Shown piece after piece: positions 58,236 to 64,000 of a stretch of 64,000 nt of DNA; positions within the stretch are counted from its first letter, which is position 1, and each line of letters opens with the position of its first letter. The notes under the pieces were generated by a model, which was given only the letters and a program-made list of their open reading frames with translations, did not search any database and was not told the DNA's origin. The DNA is from Aerococcus urinaeequi (GTDB taxonomy: Bacteria > Bacillota > Bacilli > Lactobacillales > Aerococcaceae). The DNA lies in contig NZ_CP014162.1 in NCBI RefSeq assembly GCF_001543205.1, positions 682,001 through 746,000 of the forward strand, given 5' to 3'. A program made the position numbers and the translations under genes.

Positions 58236-58661
58236 ATGTCTATTTTTCAGGTTGTCTATGTCCTTTGCCTAGCCATCCAACTAGGCTTCTATTTTTCTTT
58301 CTCCAACACCATCATGCCAGTTCTTGGTAAACAAGCCGGTAACGTTGGCCAAAGGATTATGCAGGACATCAATAAGCAGGTTGAAAACGACCAATTTCTA
58401 GGCAGTTTTTTCGCACCGATATTTTTATTCATTGCGATTATTTTGCTGGGCAACCCCATTGACTGGCAAATATATCTGAGCTTTGTGATTTATTTTGTCG
58501 GTGTCATCGGCGTAACTATCGCCTTCAATATGCCACTAAACCGCCAACTAGCTAACCGGAAAATCCGAACCGATTGGACTGACTTTGTCCAACAATGGTC
58601 TAGGTGGAACCATGTGAGAACTGGGTCTGCCCTTGTCGCCTTAGCCCTAGCCATCAGCTAA
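58236..58661 (+). CDS. DUF1772 (anthrone oxygenase-like) membrane protein
   Basis: The 141-residue protein has about four transmembrane segments. The family's FNMPLNRQLANRKIRTDW...WNHVRT block is present, with conserved Asn, Arg and Trp. DUF1772 proteins are related to anthrone oxygenases of polyketide clusters but have no known role in Lactobacillales. The start is ATG at 58236, after AGGGGG. It is a single gene with its own terminator. Confidence 0.75.
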   Translation: MSIFQVVYVLCLAIQLGFYFSFSNTIMPVLGKQAGNVGQRIMQDINKQVENDQFLGSFFAPIFLFIAIILLGNPIDWQIYLSFVIYFVGVIGVTIAFNMPLNRQLANRKIRTDWTDFVQQWSRWNHVRTGSALVALALAIS

Positions 58662-58796
58662 TAATAATATTAGCTACACCAATATCTAGTGATTAAACAT
58701 ACCATCATTAAATGACTAGCCTACCGTCACCTAATTATTCACTAAACCAAACCTAATACCAGCTGGTCACCTGCACATGCATCAGCTATAGAAAAG

Positions 58797-58836
58797 GTCT
58801 TGTGACTGAAGAAAATCTTCATCCACAAGGCTTTTA
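58797..58836 (+). terminator. Terminator of the DUF1772 gene
   Basis: GTCTTGTG...CACAAGGC stem with inner GAAG/CTTC, followed by TTTTATC. Confidence 0.75.
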
Positions 58837-58980
58837 TCGTGAATTTTTTTAAGGCGTTTTTACTGAACAATCATCTGGCTGAATGATCATCCTATATTAT
58901 GTAATACAAAGAAAAAATGACCAATACTGAATTTTGGCGCCTGCTATAACCAAATGATTATATCCACGAAAATTGCAATT

Positions 58981-59020
58981 AAAAAAGCGATTTTCAAGCA
59001 GTCACCCACCGTCAAATCGC
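58981..59020 (-). terminator. Terminator of the rapZ-yvcK-whiA operon
   Basis: GCGATTT...AAATCGC stem, followed by six T on the minus strand. Confidence 0.8.
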
Positions 59021-59051
59021 TTCATTCTATATCTATTCTTCTAAATTTATC

Positions 59052-59996
59052 CTACTGTGTAATTGCTGTATTTCTTAATTGCTCAGCGTATTGGTTAATC
59101 TTACGTAGTCGGTGGTTGACACCTGATTTAGAAATCGGTTCACCGTCAACCAGTTCCCCTAATTCTTTAATAGATGCCTCTGGGTTTTCCAACCGCAGTA
59201 AGGCAATCTCTTGTAATTTTTCAGGTAATTCACCAATCCCTACGGTTGCTTGAATCAATTCGATATTTTCAACCTGCTTGGAAGCTGCTGTCACCGTCTT
59301 ATTTAAGTTGGCATTCTCACAGTTGACAATCCGGTTGACTGAATTACGCATGTCGCGAACAATCCGAATATCTTCAAACTTCAGCATAGAAGAAGTGGCC
59401 CCAATTAGGGCTAAGAAGTCAGCAATCTGTTCTGATCCTTTTAAATAAGCGATATAACCAGACCGACGTTCCACTGACCGCGCATTTAAATTAAACTTGT
59501 TCATCATAGTCACCAAGTCTTCGCAATGCTCTTCATACACTGAATAGATTTCTAAATGATAAGCTGATTTTTCAGGATTATTCACTGAACCACCAGCCAA
59601 GAACGCTCCACGCAAGTATGACCTACTCCGCTGTTCATTCTCCATCATTTCGGCTGAAATATTTGGATTGATGACCAAAGTATCTAGAATTTCCAAATCC
59701 TTCAAGATTTCCTCAACCCGGTCTTTCACCCGCACGATATAGATATTATTCTTCTTTAATTTCATTTTCTTCCGAACAACCAACTCACCGTGGGTATGAA
59801 AAAATTCCTTCAACAGTGAGTAGATTCGTCGGGCAATTGCAGCATTTTCTGTCTGTACATTTAAGATTAATTGCCCATTCATAAGGGAAATCGATCCGTT
59901 CATACGTAGAATGGCTGCTAGCTCTGAACGCGCGTGCTCATAGTCCACTGTTAGCTGAGTGAGTTCTTTCTTTACATCTCCTGCAAATGAAGCCAC
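59052..59996 (-). CDS. whiA: DNA-binding protein WhiA
   Basis: The 314-residue protein has an N-terminal LAGLIDADG-like fold ([41 protein letters not shown]) and a C-terminal HTH ([34 protein letters not shown], shown here in parts). WhiA affects cell division and chromosome segregation in Bacillus. Third gene of the conserved rapZ-yvcK-whiA set; 24 bases follow yvcK. Confidence 0.95.
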   Translation of the reverse strand: MASFAGDVKKELTQLTVDYEHARSELAAILRMNGSISLMNGQLILNVQTENAAIARRIYSLLKEFFHTHGELVVRKKMKLKKNNIYIVRVKDRVEEILKDLEILDTLVINPNISAEMMENEQRSRSYLRGAFLAGGSVNNPEKSAYHLEIYSVYEEHCEDLVTMMNKFNLNARSVERRSGYIAYLKGSEQIADFLALIGATSSMLKFEDIRIVRDMRNSVNRIVNCENANLNKTVTAASKQVENIELIQATVGIGELPEKLQEIALLRLENPEASIKELGELVDGEPISKSGVNHRLRKINQYAEQLRNTAITQ

Positions 59997-60020
59997 CAGC
60001 TCACCTCTTTCTTATTCACT

Positions 60021-61052
60021 TTATTTTATGCGATCGTTCATGACATCCATAATAGCGCCTACTAATTTATCCTGGTTGTGGTAAACCCCACTCTTTTCAA
60101 GATTTAAAAAGTCACAGCCAACCACCTGACATTTTTGATCTGCCAAGCCTTGACGGTCTTGTGTGATTTGAACTAAATAGTCCTTTTCACTGGCACCCTC
60201 CAAGTATTCAAAGGGTACTGGGGTTTTATTCAATAGCACCGTGTCTATCGCCTTAGCCCCTAAGTGTTCGTTAATTACACGTACATGGTCTGCGTCTGAG
60301 AAATGCTCAGTCTCGCCAAGTTGTGTCATGATATTACAAATATAGACAACTTTTGCGGGCGTGTCAACAATTGCGTTTCGAATTTCCTCAATTGCCACAT
60401 TTGGCAAAATAGACGTGTATAAAGAACCTGGGCCCAGAATGACCATATCGGCCTGCATTATTTCTGACACCACTTCACGCCCAGCACGCGGACTGGTGAT
60501 TGGGTTACCCGACACATCCACTTTCGGTCGGTCATTAGCCAAGCGAACAGTCACTTCTTGAATTTGGTCAGGGTGGGCTACAACAGCCGTTTCCCCTTCA
60601 ATCATAGTCCCATCTGCAAAATGTCCTTGTAAAACAAGCGCTTCCTCACAAGCTGGCAAGACCTTGCCATCCACTTCCATCATAAAAGAAAGTAGACGCA
60701 AAGCGGCAAAGGTATCTCCCCGCATTTCAGCAATGGCTGCAATGATTAAATTCCCAATCGCGTGACCAGAAAATTCTTTATCTTCTTCACTAAAACGGTA
60801 TTGGAATACATCTTTATATATTTTCTTCATGTCCGATAGCGCAACTAGGCAGTTACGGATATCTCCTGGAGGAATTGTACTGACTGCATTACGTAAAGAT
60901 CCACTCGACCCACCATCATCAGCCACTGTGACGATGGCTGTCACATTACAATCAGCATTCTTTAGACCTTCCAACAAGATAGGAAGGCCCGTTCCGCCTC
61001 CGATGACCGCAACCTTTGGCCGTCTACCCGGACGTGGATTTTTATTAATCAC
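60021..61052 (-). CDS. yvcK: YvcK/GlmR-family UDP-sugar-binding protein
   Basis: The 343-residue CofD-like protein has VAVIGGGTGLPILLEGLK at the N-terminus, TVADDGGSSGSLR near 45 and GPGSLYTSILPNV near 205. YvcK/GlmR binds UDP-GlcNAc and stimulates GlmS, controlling the flow of carbon into cell-wall precursors. Its ATG overlaps the rapZ stop by four bases. Family assignment is secure. Confidence 0.95.
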   Translation of the reverse strand: MINKNPRPGRRPKVAVIGGGTGLPILLEGLKNADCNVTAIVTVADDGGSSGSLRNAVSTIPPGDIRNCLVALSDMKKIYKDVFQYRFSEEDKEFSGHAIGNLIIAAIAEMRGDTFAALRLLSFMMEVDGKVLPACEEALVLQGHFADGTMIEGETAVVAHPDQIQEVTVRLANDRPKVDVSGNPITSPRAGREVVSEIMQADMVILGPGSLYTSILPNVAIEEIRNAIVDTPAKVVYICNIMTQLGETEHFSDADHVRVINEHLGAKAIDTVLLNKTPVPFEYLEGASEKDYLVQITQDRQGLADQKCQVVGCDFLNLEKSGVYHNQDKLVGAIMDVMNDRIK

Positions 61053-61936
61053 GATAGGTTCATCGACTCTTTTCTTTTTGCGCGATCACGGTGGATGATG
61101 TTGACCTTGTAACCTAGGTCTTGGATATGGTGGGCAACACGTTCAGTCAAGGCAATTGACCGGTGCTGACCGCCTGTACAACCGATAGTGATCGTCAGAC
61201 TAGATTTCCCTTCTTTTTCATATAAAGGTAATTCAAAATCTAATAAATCAGTGAATTTACGGTAGAAAGTCTCTGTTTCTGGCTGAGACATGACATAGTC
61301 ATAAACTGGTGCATCTAGCCCTGTCATCGGGCGTAATTCATCGATATAATGCGGATTTGGTAAGAAACGGACGTCCATCACGATATCTGAATCAATAGGT
61401 AAACCATATTTGAAACCAAATGACATGACGTTAACAGTGAAGGTACCCTCATCTTCAGATTGGAATTCGGTCAACAATAACTCGCGGAATTTACGCGGTG
61501 TTAAGTTTGTCGTATCTATCACTGAAGATTCCTTACGAATATCATTTAATAAGATTTTTTCTTTTTGAATCGCTTCTAAGACAGAAACCCCATCTTTTTG
61601 AAGTGGGTGGGCACGGCGTGTTTCTTTATAACGCGCCACTAAAGTCTGATCATCCGCTTCTAGGAATAATACGGACATTTCAACGGTGTTTGTGTTGTCC
61701 ATACCATTAATCTCTGTTAATAACTCATCAAAGAATGAACGTGAACGTAAATCAATCACTAAACAGATTTTACTGATTTTCCCCGTTTCTTTGATTAAAT
61801 CCCAGAATTTAGGTAATAGCGACGGCGGCATATTATCCACGCAGTAGTAACCCATATCTTCAAAACTTTGTAGAGCGACCGTTTTACCGGCACCGCTCAT
61901 ACCTGTGATAATGACTAATTTTAATTGATCATTCAA
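61049..61936 (-). CDS. rapZ: RapZ-family nucleotide-binding protein
   Basis: The 295-residue protein has Walker A GMSGAGKTVALQSFEDMG and the C-terminal motif VNVMSFGFKYGLP, DVRFLPNPHY and GCTGGQHRSIALTE. E. coli RapZ steers a small RNA that controls glmS; in Firmicutes the function is less clear. Four-base overlap with yvcK supports coupling. Confidence 0.95.
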   Translation of the reverse strand: MNDQLKLVIITGMSGAGKTVALQSFEDMGYYCVDNMPPSLLPKFWDLIKETGKISKICLVIDLRSRSFFDELLTEINGMDNTNTVEMSVLFLEADDQTLVARYKETRRAHPLQKDGVSVLEAIQKEKILLNDIRKESSVIDTTNLTPRKFRELLLTEFQSEDEGTFTVNVMSFGFKYGLPIDSDIVMDVRFLPNPHYIDELRPMTGLDAPVYDYVMSQPETETFYRKFTDLLDFELPLYEKEGKSSLTITIGCTGGQHRSIALTERVAHHIQDLGYKVNIIHRDRAKRKESMNLS

Positions 61937-62008
61937 TTTGTTTTTTCCTCCTTAAAGGGGAGATGAAAGGTCGCCCTTTTATCGATAAAGCTGCCAGACA
62001 GCATACAC

Positions 62009-63736
62009 TTAAGCCGTTAAGTCGTTTAAGGCTGCCTCATATGCCTTAATTTTTGCTTGTGTTGCTTCTAGTGAATCAGCGACCACACCAATATAGAACT
62101 TGATTTTTGGTTCTGTACCTGATGGTCTAACGGCAATCCATGTTTCATCTGCTAGATAGTATTTCAATACATTTGATTTGTCCATGCCTAAGGCTTCAGT
62201 AGTACCGTCAGCAAATTGGCGCGTATCTTGTAGGTAGTCTTCAGTTTCAACAACTGCTTGACCAGCGATTTCACTTAAACCTTCCCCACGCAAATTATTT
62301 AGGATGGATTCGATTTTCGTTGCACCCTCTTGGCCTGGTAAGCTTACAGAGATTGTTTTTTCTTGGTAGGTGCCGTATTCAGCAAACAAGTCTTGTAAGC
62401 CGTCATAAGCTGTTTTACCTTGTTTCTTGTAGAAAGCGGCTACTTCAGCTAATAATAAAGTCGCTTGAACGGCGTCTTTATCACGAACGAAGGCTTTCAC
62501 TAAATATCCGTAACTTTCTTCGAAACCGAATAGGAAATTCTTGCTAGCATCAGCTTCATAGTTTTTGATCTTTTCCGCAATAAATTTGAATCCAGTTAAT
62601 ACGTCAACTGTTTCAACACCAAATGATTTGGCAATCGTTGTTGGCATCTCACTTGATACGATGGATTTTAAAATCACTCCGTTATCAGGTAATGTACCTG
62701 TATTTTTCTTAGCGGTTAAAATATAATGCGTCATTAATGCGGCAATTTGGTTACCAGTAATCACTTGGTAGTCACCATTTGGCAATTTTACAGCTGCACC
62801 CATACGGTCAGCATCCGGGTCAGTCGCGATTAAGATATCCGCGTCATTGTCCTTACCGTACTTTTCAGCCACTTCAAAGGCACCCGCTTCTTCAGGGTTT
62901 GGTGATTTAACCGTTGAAAAATCAGCATCCGGCTCTTTTTGCTCAGCCACATAGGTGACATTGGTAAACCCAGCGTCAGCTAAAGTCCGTTCCACCAACA
63001 TTTGACCCGTACCATGTAGCGGTGTATAAACAATAGATACTTGGTCAGCCATCTCATCAATCACAGCTTGGTCCACCACAACAGCCTTCATATTGTCTAA
63101 GTATTTTTGGTCAATTTCTTCACCAATAATCGTAATTGTGCCGTCAGCCTTAAGAGCTGCTTCATCGCCCACTTCAACAGTTAATGGGTTTTCAACCGCA
63201 CGTACGTTGGCCGTTACAGCATCCGCGTCCACTGGTGGCATTTGTCCACCATCTTCCCCGTAAACCTTGTAGCCGTTGTAGTCAGCCGGGTTGTGAGAAG
63301 CTGTGATCATAATCCCCGCAAAGGCATTTAATTCACGAACTGCAAATGACAATTCAGGCGTTGGGCGTAATGCTTCGAATACGTAAGATTTAATCCCGTG
63401 TGCCCCTAAAGTCTTCGCCGATTCCATAGCAAATTCAGGCGACATATGACGAGAATCGTAAGCAATCGCCACCCCTCGGTCCTTCGCATCCTGGCCATAA
63501 TCTTCTAGTAGGTTAGCCAATCCTTCAGTCGCTTGACGAATGGTATAAATATTCATCCGGTTAATGCCGGCACCTAAAATCCCGCGCATACCAGCTGTAC
63601 CAAAACTCAATGGTTGATAAAAAGCATCCTCAAGCAATTTTTCGTCAGCTTCAATAGACGCTAAATCCTCTTTCAAAGCATCGTCTAAGTCTTCAAAATT
63701 ACGCCATTGTAAGTAAGTTTCTTTCCAGTTCATCAT
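62009..63736 (-). CDS. pgcA: Phospho-sugar mutase (alpha-phosphoglucomutase)
   Basis: The 575-residue enzyme interconverts glucose-1-phosphate and glucose-6-phosphate. It has FGTAGMRGILGAG, the phosphoserine loop ITASHNPADYNGYKVYG (Ser near 140), metal loop ATDPDADRMGAA and the sugar loop GFEESYGYL, ending with the phosphate loop VRPSGTEPKIKFY. It is of the long, Bacillus PgcA type. GGGAGG precedes an ATGATG start. It supplies glucose-1-phosphate for envelope sugars, next to the yvcK/rapZ genes. Confidence 0.94.
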   Translation of the reverse strand: MMNWKETYLQWRNFEDLDDALKEDLASIEADEKLLEDAFYQPLSFGTAGMRGILGAGINRMNIYTIRQATEGLANLLEDYGQDAKDRGVAIAYDSRHMSPEFAMESAKTLGAHGIKSYVFEALRPTPELSFAVRELNAFAGIMITASHNPADYNGYKVYGEDGGQMPPVDADAVTANVRAVENPLTVEVGDEAALKADGTITIIGEEIDQKYLDNMKAVVVDQAVIDEMADQVSIVYTPLHGTGQMLVERTLADAGFTNVTYVAEQKEPDADFSTVKSPNPEEAGAFEVAEKYGKDNDADILIATDPDADRMGAAVKLPNGDYQVITGNQIAALMTHYILTAKKNTGTLPDNGVILKSIVSSEMPTTIAKSFGVETVDVLTGFKFIAEKIKNYEADASKNFLFGFEESYGYLVKAFVRDKDAVQATLLLAEVAAFYKKQGKTAYDGLQDLFAEYGTYQEKTISVSLPGQEGATKIESILNNLRGEGLSEIAGQAVVETEDYLQDTRQFADGTTEALGMDKSNVLKYYLADETWIAVRPSGTEPKIKFYIGVVADSLEATQAKIKAYEAALNDLTA

Positions 63737-63875
63737 GTAGCCTCCCTAGTTTTAAAAGCGATAACATCTTAACCTTATTGTATCAAATTTTATAAAAAAA
63801 GATATATCAAAGACAAGCTGATTGGCAATTTCATATAGGGTGCCAGCTTAAATGAAGATTCGTCCTTTTTCAATC

Positions 63876-63904
63876 AAAAAGGAGATAGACCAAAGCCTAC
63901 CCCC
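63876..63904 (-). terminator. Terminator of trxB
   Basis: GGGGGTAG pairs with CTATCTCC (one GU pair), followed by TTTTT on the minus strand. Confidence 0.7.
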
Positions 63905-63959
63905 TTCAAGTTAACGCACATTCACCTTGCTTTAACTGTTTTTTATATGATGTTTAGAA

Positions 63960-64000
63960 CTAGTCGTTTAGGGTTTCAATGTAATTGAAGGCTTCTTGGC
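63960..64000 (-). CDS. trxB: Thioredoxin reductase, C-terminal end (partial)
   Basis: Only 12 complete codons and a stop are in the window: QEAFNYIETLND. This fits the end of thioredoxin reductases (...AAQEAxxYxxxL). trxB next to pgcA and rapZ is a common Lactobacillales order, which supports the call. The rest lies outside. Confidence 0.6.
   Translation of the reverse strand, partial: QEAFNYIETLND

Overview
The window looks like chromosome of a low-GC Gram-positive coccus of the Lactobacillales, most probably Aerococcus or a close relative in Aerococcaceae. The reasons are strong AGGAGG ribosome binding sites, a GatCAB amidotransferase, the pcrA-ligA-camS-gatCAB and trxB-pgcA-rapZ-yvcK-whiA gene orders, and an L-lactate oxidase close to the Aerococcus viridans enzyme. 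No rRNA, tRNA, prophage or CRISPR array was seen. The species call is inference.

Layout. 0-5 kb is accessory: an AraC/GyrI-type regulator, a small GyrI-like gene, a BtrH/DUF4872-like gene that seems to have lost its start, a GIY-YIG nuclease fragment and an FAD oxidoreductase. 5-14 kb holds a CadD-like transporter, an RlmD-type rRNA methyltransferase, a LysR-lrgA-lrgB-lactate oxidase cluster with a candidate CcpA site, an M20 deacylase with luxS, and niaR with the niacin transporter gene niaX. At 14-17.3 kb is mgtA behind an M-box magnesium riboswitch. At 17.8-27.2 kb the minus strand carries pcrA, ligA, camS and gatCAB. An array of structured repeats (27.3-27.8 kb) separates this from a GntR regulator and a glucosaminidase.

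29.5-37.7 kb is a branched-chain amino acid ABC transporter locus (livF, G, M, H) with three paralogous binding-protein genes. Two of these sit behind matching attenuators. Each attenuator encodes a 27-residue leader peptide, one ending in five Ile codons and the other containing five Leu codons, followed by an intrinsic terminator. After an AEC-family exporter and a cell-wall 5'-nucleotidase comes a decaying acyl-CoA catabolic cluster (41.9-45.9 kb): a CoA-transferase with an in-frame TGA, an acyl-CoA dehydrogenase, a nitronate monooxygenase cut by an IS3 remnant, and the IS remnant itself. A mepB-like gene with a palindromic operator follows.

47-64 kb holds a MacB/FtsX-type ABC exporter, a glutathione-type formaldehyde detoxification pair, an operon of two-component system, VanZ and rRNA methyltransferase genes, an ssb paralogue, a DUF1772 protein, and the conserved whiA-yvcK-rapZ-pgcA-trxB block (trxB runs off the edge).

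The least explained structure is the repeat family at 27.3-27.8 kb, with another copy at 11.0-11.1 kb and perhaps a divergent one at 46.6 kb. Its stems change sequence between copies but keep pairing, while the loop motifs stay fixed. This points to a structured RNA or DNA element I cannot name.
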